This document shows positions 19,306-29,171 of a DNA stretch of 64,000 nt, piece by piece; position 1 is the first letter of the stretch; every line of letters starts with the position of its first letter. The notes under the pieces were generated by a model. That model was not told the origin of the DNA. It ran no database searches and saw only the letters and a list, made by a program, of their open reading frames with translations. Where the stretch lies: contig CAXXSI010000023.1 of NCBI GenBank assembly GCA_963669285.2, forward strand, positions 62,001 through 126,000. The letters are read 5' to 3'. Origin of the DNA: JAWKWH01 sp963669285. GTDB lineage: Bacteria; Pseudomonadota; Alphaproteobacteria; Rhizobiales; Rhizobiaceae. A program made the position numbers and the translations under genes.

Positions 19306-20735
19306 CTAACGCTTCCTTGCCTTGCCGGCATAGGGGTTTTGTCCGGCGCGAAACGCAATGCGGATTGGGATACCCGGCATATCAAAGGAACTGCGCAATC
19401 CGTTGATCAGATATCGCTCGTAGGAGCGAGGCATGGCATCGGGCCTGGTACAGGAAGCGACAAATCCCGGCGGACGCGTCTTGACCTGTGTCAGATACTT
19501 GATCCGCAGCCGCCGCCCGGCAACCGCCGGCGGGGGATGCTGGGCAACCGCCCTTTCCAGCCAGCGATTGAGCCTGCCGGTCGAAACACGCCGGTTCCAG
19601 ACTTCGTGGGTGTGGCCGACCGCCTCAAGCAGGCGGTCGATGCCCTTGCCGGTTTCAGCCGACACGGGAACCGCCTGTACACCGCGCACCTGAGGCAACA
19701 GGCGGGCGGTCTGCTCGCGAAGCGTTTGCCAGCGTTTCCTGCCGGTGCTCGATCAGGTCCCATTTGTTGAATGCAATCACCGGCGCCCGGCCCTCTCGAA
19801 CAATCAGGTCGATGATCTGCAGATCCTGTTTTTCAAACGGGATCGTCGCATCGAGAACGATGATCACCACCTCGGCAAAGCGGATGGCGCGCAAGCCGTC
19901 AGCCACGGACAATTTCTCAAGCTTCTCTTGCACCTTGGCCTTGCGGCGCATGCCGGCGGTGTCGAACAGCTTGATCTGCCTGCCGCGCCAAACCCAATCG
20001 ACGGATATCGAGTCGCGGGTGATCCCCGCTTCCGGGCCGGTCAGCATGCGTTCTTCCCCGACCATCGTATTGATCAGCGTCGACTTGCCGGCGTTCGGCC
20101 GGCCGACGACTGCAATGCGCAGCGGCTTCGTCGTATCGTAGGCAGGTATGTCTTCATTGTCGGGATCATCGATATCGTCACCGGCAAGCGGTGCGTCAGA
20201 CACGGTCAATTCTTCGCTGTCGTCGGCGAAGGCACGTTCCTCGCCCACTGCTTCAACGATTGCCTCACGCAAATCAGGCAGACCCTGCCCATGTTCGGCG
20301 GAAATGGGAACCGGCTCGCCGAGGCCCAGTTCCCATGCGTCGATCAGACCGGATTCTGAACCGCGTGCCTCGGCCTTGTTGGCGATCAGCACCAGCGGCT
20401 TGCCGGTGCGGCGAACAAGATCGGCAAATGCCTTGTCGGTCGGCGTGAGCCCCGATTTCGCATCGACAACAAACAACACCAGATCGGATTCACCGATGGC
20501 GCTTTCGGTCTGCTGGCGCATCCGCCCCTCAAGGCTGTCGTCGGTTTTATCCTCAAAATCCGGCCGTGTCGATGACCTCGAAATTGAGATCGTACAGTCT
20601 GGCATCATGAATGCGCCGGTCGCGAGTGACGCCGGGCGTGTCGTCGACAAGTGCAAGCTTGCGGCCGACCAGCCTGTTGAACAGGGTGGACTTGCCGACA
20701 TTGGGACGGCCGACAATAGCAACCCGAAAGGACAT
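19306..20735 (-). CDS. der: ribosome biogenesis GTPase Der, two frameshifts
   Basis: Der (EngA) is a tandem-GTPase needed for 50S subunit assembly. The first G domain begins VAIVGRPNVGKSTLFNRLVG with switch DTPGVTRD; the second begins RIAVVGRPNAGKSTLINTMVG with DTAGMRRK and the specificity motif FNKWDL. The KH-like end RLRIKYLTQVKTRPPGFV is present. Breaks near 20555 (after EVIDTAGF) and 19695 (before VRGVQAVPVSAETG) split the gene. The corrected length of about 477 residues is normal. It starts 6 bp after the YfgM-like gene. Confidence 0.93.
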
Positions 20736-20741
20736 CGACGT

Positions 20742-21411
20742 TTACTGCGATCCGCCGCCGGAGCTGCGGATCAACTCGGCCATCAATTCGGCGCGCTGGC
20801 GGCCCGTTTCGCGGCGCTGAATCATCGGCGGAAATCTGCTCAAACAATTTCAGTGCATCGGATGCATTTCCGGCTTTCCAACTGGCAAGCCCCAATGCCT
20901 CGCGGGCCGAATGCCGCAGTGGATTGGCGTCCGAAGTGAGCGGCTCCACCCTGGCGGAAACTTCATCCCGGCTGCCGTGATCAACCAGCAGAAGCGCTGC
21001 CCGCAGCAGCGCCATGTCACGAATGGCCCTCGGAATCGTACTGTCGGCTGCAACAGCATCGAAATCCTTGATCGCGGCAGTGAATTCGCCCTTTTCAGCC
21101 TGAACGGTGGCCGCCCGCATACGCGCGAGCACCGGATAGGCACCGTAACCATCCTTCTCCAGGTCGGACAGCGCCGCCAGCGCTTCATCTGACTTGCCGT
21201 CGTTGGCAAGGGTCATCGCCTGCAAGAAGGCGTCGCCGGATGCGTTGGCCTGGGTTTCGACCCAGTACTGATAACCGCGCACGCCCGCAGTCCCGGCTAC
21301 GATGGCAATCGCGCCGGCGATGACCCAGATCCCGTAGCGCTGCCACAGGTCCTTGGCACGATCCTGACGAAGCTCATCATCGACTTCGCGAATAAAACTG
21401 TCATCGGACAT
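20742..21411 (-). CDS. YfgM-like TPR membrane protein, one frameshift
   Basis: A single-pass protein of about 223 residues with cytoplasmic start MSDDSFIREVDDELRQDRAK, one membrane helix in YGIWVIAGAIAIVAGTAGV, and a TPR-like periplasmic part. This is the layout of YfgM, which associates with the SecYEG translocon and periplasmic chaperones. A break near 20825 precedes the true end RSSGGGSQ at 20742. In gammaproteobacteria yfgM, bamB and der are neighbours; here the YfgM-like gene is joined directly to der and bamB is absent between them. Confidence 0.8.
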
Positions 21412-21515
21412 GGTTTTTCCGACCTGATCCCGTAAGTGTCATGGATCAGGCCCTTGTAGCGTTTTTTTTGGCCGGCGAAAGGGGCCGAATGCGAATTTTT
21501 ACCAATCGGCGCGGA

Positions 21516-22085
21516 TCAACCGAACGGCAATACGCCAAACAGCCAGGCGTGCAACTGCCATACGAACAGTAAATAGATGACCACGCCGGCGGCAATTGCG
21601 ACGATATCCCAGGTCACGGGCCCCTCTTCCGGCAGGGGCGCATCGCGTTTGCCAACCGAAATGCGGTCGAAAACCGCCCAGACAAGAAACGAGCCGAACA
21701 GCAGGATTGAGGCGAGGTCGCCATTTGCGGCCAGATGGGCAACGGCCCAGATCTTCACCGAAAGCAACATCGGGTGTTTCAATGCCGGTTTCATCTTGCC
21801 GGCAGGCAGTTGCGACACCATGAAGATAATCAGCGCAACGAGCATGAGCAGCGCGACTGCGTGCTTCATCCAGGAAGGCGGCTCGTAGAGGAACATCGCC
21901 TCGGGCCTGGCCAGACTGTACCCCCAGACGAGAAGGATCATGCCGGCAAGCGAGATCAGGGAATAAATCCCTTTCCACGGCCCCTCGCCCATCGCGGCAA
22001 AACGGGCATCACGCCAGCCCGGCGCAACAATGCGGACAGAATGTATGCCAAGAAACAGTATTAAGCCGAGGATCAGGACGATCAT
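21516..22085 (-). CDS. NnrU family membrane protein
   Basis: A 189-residue protein with about five helices. It carries the NnrU features: an N-terminal GLILFLGIHSVRIVAPGWRD, LISLAGMILLVWGYSLAR, and KHPMLLSVKIWAVAHLAANG with the conserved His residues that can bind heme. The family includes proteins linked to denitrification and the plant carotenoid isomerase Z-ISO. No nitrate or nitric oxide genes are near, so the denitrification label is not supported here. Confidence 0.8.
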   Translation of the reverse strand: MIVLILGLILFLGIHSVRIVAPGWRDARFAAMGEGPWKGIYSLISLAGMILLVWGYSLARPEAMFLYEPPSWMKHAVALLMLVALIIFMVSQLPAGKMKPALKHPMLLSVKIWAVAHLAANGDLASILLFGSFLVWAVFDRISVGKRDAPLPEEGPVTWDIVAIAAGVVIYLLFVWQLHAWLFGVLPFG

Positions 22086-22114
22086 TGCGAATCTCCGTTA
22101 TCGCGGCAGATGTT

Positions 22115-22423
22115 AGAGCGTATCCGGTTTAAATGGAATTGTTTGAACGCCGGGATTTTGTGTTCCGGCAAGGAGCGCGGGGCGACGCGGTGCGAGTACC
22201 GTTAGACCCGCGCGACGCAGTCCGGGGCGCAAAGGACCAAGTTCAGACGTTTGCGGTTCATCCATATCATTCAAGTGCTTGACGGTTTGCCTGCTTGGCA
22301 GTCTTTTCCACCTCAGCATTGTCGAAATCCTCGCACGATGGCAACATCGCGCTATCGCGTTCTCCTCGCTGATGTGAAAAATGCTTGCCATCAAACCGCT
22401 CCCATTTAAGCCGGACACGCTCT
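22115..22423. mobile_element. 309-bp MITE-like intergenic repeat, copy 1
   Basis: The ends are inverted repeats, AGAGCGTATCCGGTTTAAAT on the left and the reverse-complement-like ATTTAAGCCGGACACGCTCT on the right. The body is nearly the same as copy 2 (35685-35996) by direct reading, including the shared stretch around CGAGTACCGTTAGACCCGCG. The left end is flanked by TA; the right flank is not TA. No transposase is encoded. It fills the 413-bp gap between NnrU and the DksA-type gene, and its right end lies 76 bp before the latter's start, so it may supply promoter sequence. Confidence 0.78.
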
Positions 22424-22498
22424 CGCGGTGGCTCACACGAACACAAGCCGCCGGAACCGGATTTGCCGGTCCTGCCATGGTGCGCATACACTGTCATT

Positions 22499-22834
22499 GT
22501 GACAATTGACCCGGACAAAGCCCGCAAACGGCTTGCGGAAAAACGATCGGAGCTGGTGGAACTATCCGAGCTTTCCGAAGATGCGCGCGCACCGGTAGAA
22601 CTCGATCAACAGGCGGTCGGCCGCCTGTCTCGTATGGATGCCTTGCAAAACCAGGCCATGCAACAGGCCACTGAACGCGCTCGCAAACACGATCTGGTGC
22701 GCATCGAAATGGCCGAGAGGCGGCTTACCGAGGGGGATTACGGCTATTGCGAGGAATGCGGCGAGGAAATTCCCGACGGGCGTCTGGCGATCGACCCGAT
22801 GGCGGAACGCTGCGTCGGTTGTGCCGGGCGCTGA
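22499..22834 (+). CDS. DksA/TraR C4-type zinc finger protein
   Basis: A short DksA-like protein of about 111 residues, GTG start at 22499 (VTIDPDKARKRLAEKR). It has an N-terminal helical region and the C-terminal zinc finger YGYCEECGEEIPDGR to ERCVGCAGR, giving four Cys (CxxC-x17-CxxC). The motif IPDGRLAIDP matches the DksA/TraR family, which binds the secondary channel of RNA polymerase. It is shorter than E. coli DksA, so ppGpp co-regulation should not be assumed. The start codon could lie a few codons up or down. Confidence 0.82.
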   Translation: MTIDPDKARKRLAEKRSELVELSELSEDARAPVELDQQAVGRLSRMDALQNQAMQQATERARKHDLVRIEMAERRLTEGDYGYCEECGEEIPDGRLAIDPMAERCVGCAGR

Positions 22835-22925
22835 TTGGTTAACCAAGTACCAACAAACAGCCTTAACAAATCCTTAATTGACCGCTAGCGCTGTCGGCCC
22901 AATAGCAAACCTCGTGGTCAGCCGA

Positions 22926-23911
22926 ATGAAGTTCCTTGCGTATCGACTGTCGATTTTTCATGCTGCTTGCGGGTTTGACCCCGGCGGTTGCGGTTGCCGG
23001 TCAGACGACCAGTCAACCACAAACTGTGCTGATTTCATTCGATGGCGCACACGCGCTGTCGCAATGGGAGCGCAGCCGGGCATTGTCGCGCAAGACCGGC
23101 GCGCGTTTTACCTATTTCCTGTCGTGCACCTACCTGCTCGCTCCTGAAGTCCGCCGCCGATACAAAGGCCCGACCAAAAGGTGCAGGCGCATCGAATGTC
23201 GGCTTTGCCGAAAGCCGCGACGAAGTTGCCGGTCGGCTACGGCAGATCTGGGTGGCAAGACGCGAAGGCCATGAGATCGCCAGCCATGGCTGCGGCCATT
23301 TCGACGGCAAGGGCTGGAACACCGCCGAATGGAAGGCCGAGCACGCTTCGTTCACCGACATCCTGACCAATGCCTGGACGCTTAACCGCATTCCTTTCGA
23401 GCCGCCGCGCTGGAGAGTTTTTGCGGCAAACGAGATCACCGGCTTTCGCGCACCCTATCTCGCCACCAACAAGGCGATGTATCGCGCATTGGCAGCATCC
23501 GGCTTCGACTACGACGCCAGCGGCATATCCAAGGGCCCTGCCCTGACGGCCGTGAAAAACGGGCTCTACCGTCTGCCGCTTCCGACTATTCCCGAAGGGC
23601 CGAAGGGCCGCCGCATCATCGCCATGGACTACAATCTGTATGTGCGCCATTCGGCAGGTCTGGAACGGCCAAGCCAGGCGAGCGTGTTTGCCGACCGCAC
23701 CTATGATGCGCTGATGGCGGCGTTTGACCGCGAATACTCCGGCAAGCGCCGGCCATTGTCGATCGGCTTTCACTTCACGCTGATGAATGGCGGCGCCTAT
23801 TGGGATGCGCTGGAGCGTTTCGCCGCTGAGGTCTGCGGCATGCCGCCGGTTACCTGTACAACGCACCGGGATTATGTCGCCCGGCTCAAGGCCCGGTCGG
23901 TCGGCGGCTGA
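22926..23911 (+). CDS. secreted polysaccharide deacetylase family protein, two frameshifts
   Basis: An exported NodB-related enzyme of about 328 residues. The ATG at 22926 gives MKFLAYRLSIF, and with one extra base removed near 22960 the signal peptide continues MLLAGLTPAVAVAG. A second break lies near 23165. Catalytic-region features are LISFDGAH (metal-binding Asp region), HEIASHGCGHFDGK (metal-binding His pair) and ITGFRAPYLATN (family RxPY motif). The late GFHFTLMNGGAYWDAL contains the conserved C-terminal His. Substrate is unknown. It converges on bacA with a 14-bp gap. Confidence 0.82.
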
Positions 23912-23925
23912 TCCTGCCCCCTTTG

Positions 23926-25216
23926 CTATTCTGCCGGTTCGCCCTGCCGGGCCATGAATTCCTTGTCGATTTCGGGAAGTTCCTCGCCAGCGATTGCTGC
24001 TTCGAACGCTTTCAGGCGCTTGTAAACCGACATCAGTTCAACAATCGTCGTCCAGGAATTGACCAGGTACTGGAAGGAACTTTCAACGCGGCCGAATGCA
24101 CGTATGATTTGTTGCATGATCCCCAGGGTGATCGTTCCGCTGACGATAGTTGGCGCAAGTGCGATATACGGCACCAAATTGCCGATCTGAAGATAAAAGA
24201 TCCTCACAACATTGAAGTAAAGGTAATTGAAATATAGGCGGAAATAGTTTTTTCGGACATTGGCGAACAATTCGCGCACGGTCGGCGGTTGCGCACGCAT
24301 CGCGTCATCTTCGCCATAGACAAGCTCCTTTCGGTAGGCCGCTTCGACGCGCTGATTACGGAACTCCAGACCCGGCAATCGGATACCAACGACTGCAAGA
24401 ATTGTGGTTCCGATGATCGACCAGATAATGGCAACGAAAACCAATCCCTGGCTGACCTCAACCGACCAGCGGCAGTTCTTTCACGTGGCTCGACAACCCC
24501 CAAAGAACGGGCAGGAAGGCAATCAGCGTCATGATCGAATCCAGGAAGTTAACGCCCAGATTCTCGGTTATCTGGGCAAAGCGCATCGTGTCTTCCTGAA
24601 CGCGCTGGGAAGCCCCTTCAATATGCCGCAATTGCTTCCAGCGTTCCATGTAGTAATCGTTCATCGCGGTGCGCCAGCGGAACACATAGTGCTGCACGAA
24701 AAAGCGGAAGATCGACGCTATAAACACATAGACAAGCGCAATTTGAAGAAATGCAGCGATGCCCAGATAAAACTCGCTCAGTGTTACTGCATTTGGTGCG
24801 CTAAGTGCCCGTTGCACCATGTCGTAAAACGTGCCGAACCACTTGTTGATCATCACGTCGAGCTGGACGAGGAACCAGTTGACGAAGAAGATCAGCGCCG
24901 AGCCGGCGACAGACCAGCGCTGCCACGGATGGGGCGAAAAGCGCATCCAGAAACCGACGAATGCGCCGATGACGATGAGGAAGAACTGGTAGAACCAGAA
25001 ATTGTCGGCAGATGACTTCGCTGCAGCGAAAGCGGCCTTGGCCGCGTCATCTGCCTCGCCAGACAGTGCATCAGGAAATCCGAATCCGACCAGATTGCCG
25101 AGGCTCAGCGACGGCCCCAGATCGATAAAGACAAAGAACCACAGGAGCACACAGGCGAGCGCGTAGACTGCAAAGGAAGAGAAATACAGTTTTGGCTTGG
25201 GGAAAAATGAGAACAC
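23926..25216 (-). CDS. bacA: SbmA/BacA-type peptide transporter, one frameshift
   Basis: An inner-membrane protein of about 430 residues of the SbmA/BacA family, which imports proline-rich peptides and bleomycin and, in rhizobia and Brucella, is needed for chronic intracellular life. It starts MFSFFPKPKLYFSSFAVYAL and has about seven helices. Conserved blocks include WRTAMNDYYMERWKQLRHIE and EGASQRVQEDTMRFA, and near the end SSFQYLVNSWTTIVELMSVY. The break near 24460 separates LWGLSSHVKELPLVG from VFVAIIWSIIGT. The family relation is strong; a symbiotic or pathogenic role is not implied by the gene alone. Confidence 0.88.
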
Positions 25217-25302
25217 GGTGTCGACTTCCCGATTGAGGTGACCGTTGCGGCGCTTCTACACGAAAATGGGCCGAATATGCGATATTACTAATAAATTCAT
25301 TG

Positions 25303-26458
25303 TCATTGAGGCCGTACCCGTCCCGGCATGATCACTGCGGAAGCAAGCAGCATGACGACAGCAAGCGCGCTGCCGGATACGAAATTGCCGGAGCGGTCGG
25401 CCAGGAAACCGGCGGCGATCGGGCCAAGTATCTGACCCGTGCCGAAGGAGGCCGTCATCAGCGCTAGTGCACGTCGCGGCGCTTCTTGCGCCATCAGGCG
25501 GGCGGCCTGCAGCCCCTGCGCGGTGACGGCAATGAATGTGCCACCAAGAAGAACGGCTGCGATCAGCGGGCCGGCATAACCGCCGATTCCGACGCTGGCG
25601 CCGACACCAATTGCCTCAACCAGGCAGCCAATCGCGAATGTTTTGGCCAATCCGATGCGGCGAACCGACTTGTTCCACAGCCAAACGGACGGCCAACCGG
25701 CCAATCCGGTCACCAGCCAAACGGCCGATTCAAATAACCGCCCACCGTCACCCTGCCTGACAATGGCGACGAGAAACGTGGCGGTGACGACGTAGCCGAA
25801 GCCGAACAGGCCATAGGCGACGATCAGCCTGCGCAAAGCCGCGCTTTTCGGCAGCGGCGGCTCGGCTCGCGCCGGCCCGGCGGATACCGGGCCGCGATCG
25901 ACCAGCAAGAGCGTTATTAAAAATCCGATTGCCGACAGGCCGGCCGCCCAGAGCCAGCTCGCCTGCCATTCCGCATTTACAAGCACCAGCGCACCCGTCA
26001 TTAGCGATGACACAGCAATTCCCAGACCGACGCCGCCGAAATGCACGGCCTGCAGTTCTGGACGTCCGGCGGCCATGAGTTGGGAAAAGACGATGGTCGA
26101 CCAAGAACACCATCAAAAAAGCGCTGGCAAGACCGGCGAGAAAGCGGACGATCAGAAACGCTGTCATGCCGTCGACAAACCCCATCGCGGCGGCAAGTAT
26201 GGCCGAGGCGCCAAGCCCAAGTAGCATCACCGCCCGCTCGCGCCCCTGGCCCCAGGCGCCTGAAGCCAGAACCGCGCCGACAAGATAGCCGAGATAATTG
26301 GCCGAGGCGATCAGTCCGGCGTCAGACGCTGAGAGCCCGAGCCCTTCCATCATGCCTGGCAAAATGGGCGTGTAGACAAAGCGGCCAATGCCCATGGCCA
26401 CAGCCATCGCGATCATGCCGCCAATGGCCAGTCGCAAGGGGGAGGCAGGCGCAGTCAT
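25303..26458 (-). CDS. YbfB/YjiJ family MFS transporter, one frameshift
   Basis: A 12-helix major facilitator transporter of about 385 residues. The N-terminus, RLAIGGMIAMAVAMGIGRFV followed by YTPILPGMMEGLGLS, is the hallmark of the YbfB/YjiJ family. A break near 26085 joins LASAFLMVF to the QLMAAGRPELQAVHFGGVG region. The second half has the family ending GQILGPIAAGFLADRSGNF. Substrate is unknown. It lies 53 bp downstream of gyrB on the same strand; whether it is cotranscribed is not clear. Confidence 0.83.
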
Positions 26459-26511
26459 GGGTGTAATTTATCTCTCAGCGATGTTCGCACCACCCGATAT
26501 CCGCACCACGA

Positions 26512-28959
26512 TCATATATCCAGATTGGCGACGCTCAGGGCGTTGTCCTGGATGAAGGCGCGACGCGGCTCAACGTCGTCTCCCATCAGTTGCGAGAACA
26601 GCGTGTCGGCATCGGTTGCGTCGGCGACCTTGACCTGCAGTAACGAACGAACATTGGGATCAAGCGTTGTTTCCCAAAGCTGTTCGGAATTCATCTCGCC
26701 CAAGCCCTTGTAACGCTGCAGCGTGATGCCCTTGCGGCCGGCGGCAAACACGGCGTCGAGCAGCGCAATGGGTCCGGAAATAGCGATGGACGTCTCCTTG
26801 CGTTTGAGAACCGCCGGCTTGGCGTAGACGCCTTGAAGCCGGACGGTAAACCGGTCGAGCGCGCGGGCATCGGCAGAAGCGATCAGCGCTGCATCGAGAA
26901 TGGCGGCCTCTTTGACGCCACGCACGGTCCGCTCGAAAACGAACCCGCCGGCGCCGTCATTGGCGGGATTGGCCCTGCCCTGCCAACCGCGCTCGGTTTC
27001 TTCTGCGACCGCGTCGAGCCGCAGGGCAATGTAATCCGCTGCCTCAGACGCCTGTCCGAGGTCGGAGAATATGTCCGGATTGAGCGCACCGGCGATCGCT
27101 GCCTGTTCGACGACCGGGCGTGAATAGCGCGTGTGCAGCCCGTCGATCAGGCCACGGACGGCCAGCGCATCATCGACAACCTCACGCAAATCGGCACCGC
27201 TGCGCATCTCTCCGGTTCCCAGTTCGAGGATGGCTTCATCGATGCCGCTGTCGATCAAGTAATCCTCGAAAGCTTTCTCATCCTTTATGTACTGCGCCGA
27301 CTTGCCGCGGCTGACCTTGTAGAGCGGCGGTTGGGCAATATAGAGGTGCCCGCGCTCAATCAGCTCGGGCATCTGGCGGAAAAAGAAGGTCAAGAGCAGC
27401 GTGCGGATATGCGCACCGTCCACATCGGCATCGGTCATGATGATGATCTTGTGGTAACGCAGCTTGTCGATATTGAACTCGTCCTTGCCTATGCCTGTGC
27501 CGAGCGCTGTGATCAGCGTGCCGACCTGGTCGGAAGACAACATGCGGTCGAAGCGCGCGCGTTCGACATTGAGGATTTTCCCGCGCAGCGGCAGGATTGC
27601 CTGGTTTTGCCTCGAACGACCGGATTTGGCAGATCCGCCGGCGGAATCGCCCTCCACCAGGAACAGTTCCGATTTTGCCGGATCGCGTTCCTGGCAGTCG
27701 GCCAGCTTGCCCGGCAAAGAGGTGATATCGAGCGCACCTTTGCGGCGGGTTAGTTCACGCGCCTTGCGGGCAGCCTCTCGTGCGGCAGCGGCCTCGACAA
27801 CCTTGCCGACAAGAGTTTTTGCCTCCGCCGGATGTTCTTCCAGCCAAGTCCCGAGCGCCTGGTTGATCAGGCTTTCGACCACCGGCCGCACTTCCGAGGA
27901 AACAAGCTTGTCCTTGGTCTGCGACGAGAACTTCGGATCGGGAACCTTGACCGACAAGACGGCAGTGAGCCCTTCCCGGCAATCATCACCGGTCAATGAG
28001 ACCTTTTCCTTTTTGGTCAGGCCCGAGCTTTCGGCATAGCCGGTTACCTGTCTTGTCAGGGCGCCGCGAAAACCGGCCAGATGGGTGCCTCCGTCGCGCT
28101 GCGGAATGTTGTTGGTGAAGCAAAGGACATTTTCGTGGTAGCTGTCGTTCCACCACATCGCCACTTCAACGGTAATGCCGTCTTTCTCGCTCGAGATCGC
28201 GACCGGCTGGTCGATCAGCGGTTTCTTGGCGCGGTCGAGATACCGAACGAACGCCTCCAATCCGCCCTCGTAGACCAGTTCTTCACGTCTGACATCGGCA
28301 TGACGCGCATCGGTCAGCACGATGCGCACGCCGGAATTCAGGAATGCCAGTTCTCGCAGCCTGTGCTCCAGCGTGTCATAGCTGAACTCGGTCATCGTGA
28401 AGGTGTCGGTGGACGGCAGGAACGCGACCTCGGTTCCGGTCTCACCTGCGGAATCGCCGGTCACGGCAAGAGGACTGTCGGCTACACCGTGGGTAAACGC
28501 CATTTCATGGATTTTTCCATCGCGGCGGATTTTCAGCTTCAACCAAACAGACAGCGCATTGACGACCGAAACGCCGACACCGTGCAGGCCGCCCGAGACC
28601 TTGTAGGAGTTCTGATCGAACTTACCGCCGGCATGAAGCTGCGTCATAATGACCTCTGCGGCCGAGACACCCTCTTCTGCGTGCAAATCGGTAGGAATAC
28701 CGCGCCCATTGTCAGTTACGGTACACGATCCATCAGCGTTCAACGTCACCGTGACCAGCGTTGCATGGCCGGCCAATGCCTCGTCAATGGCATTGTCGAC
28801 GACTTCGTAGACCATGTGATGCAGGCCGGAACCGTCGTCGGTGTCTCCGATATACATGCCGGGCCGTTTGCGAACGGCATCCAACCCCTTCAAAACCTTA
28901 ATGGAATCGGCGCCGTACTCGCCGTTGCCGACGGCTTCGTTTTCAGGCGTGTCGCTCAT
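26512..28959 (-). CDS. gyrB: DNA gyrase subunit B
   Basis: GyrB is the ATPase subunit of gyrase, which introduces negative supercoils. The full 815 residues are intact. The GHKL ATPase region has VVDNAIDEALAGHA, TDNGRGIPTD and GGLHGVGVSVVNAL. The TOPRIM domain has FLVEGDSAGGSAKSGRSRQN and MTDADVDGAHIRTLLLTFFF. The C-terminal KRYKGLGEMN-type segment reads LQRYKGLGEMNSEQLWETT. This is the first long gene in the window without any frameshift, and marks where sequence quality improves. Confidence 0.97.
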   Translation of the reverse strand: MSDTPENEAVGNGEYGADSIKVLKGLDAVRKRPGMYIGDTDDGSGLHHMVYEVVDNAIDEALAGHATLVTVTLNADGSCTVTDNGRGIPTDLHAEEGVSAAEVIMTQLHAGGKFDQNSYKVSGGLHGVGVSVVNALSVWLKLKIRRDGKIHEMAFTHGVADSPLAVTGDSAGETGTEVAFLPSTDTFTMTEFSYDTLEHRLRELAFLNSGVRIVLTDARHADVRREELVYEGGLEAFVRYLDRAKKPLIDQPVAISSEKDGITVEVAMWWNDSYHENVLCFTNNIPQRDGGTHLAGFRGALTRQVTGYAESSGLTKKEKVSLTGDDCREGLTAVLSVKVPDPKFSSQTKDKLVSSEVRPVVESLINQALGTWLEEHPAEAKTLVGKVVEAAAAREAARKARELTRRKGALDITSLPGKLADCQERDPAKSELFLVEGDSAGGSAKSGRSRQNQAILPLRGKILNVERARFDRMLSSDQVGTLITALGTGIGKDEFNIDKLRYHKIIIMTDADVDGAHIRTLLLTFFFRQMPELIERGHLYIAQPPLYKVSRGKSAQYIKDEKAFEDYLIDSGIDEAILELGTGEMRSGADLREVVDDALAVRGLIDGLHTRYSRPVVEQAAIAGALNPDIFSDLGQASEAADYIALRLDAVAEETERGWQGRANPANDGAGGFVFERTVRGVKEAAILDAALIASADARALDRFTVRLQGVYAKPAVLKRKETSIAISGPIALLDAVFAAGRKGITLQRYKGLGEMNSEQLWETTLDPNVRSLLQVKVADATDADTLFSQLMGDDVEPRRAFIQDNALSVANLDI

Positions 28960-29171
28960 AAATTCTCTAGCCCAGTTCTGCTGGAAAGGCTCGCGTCATT
29001 ACCCCGCGAATCGCGAGCCGGAATGAGCCGTCAATATAGTGGTTTTACGGTGATTATCCAAATTCTTACACGGATAAGACAACTCGCGCAGCTTTCATCA
29101 GGAAGACGTCGACAGACAAAGTCCGCCTGTGGTCAGATTGCTACGAAAACCAGATCAAACGGTGCCTGTAC

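Noticed and set aside
27133..27753. Long open frame opposite gyrB
   Set aside because: It lacks any protein family pattern and lies wholly antisense to the intact gyrB gene.
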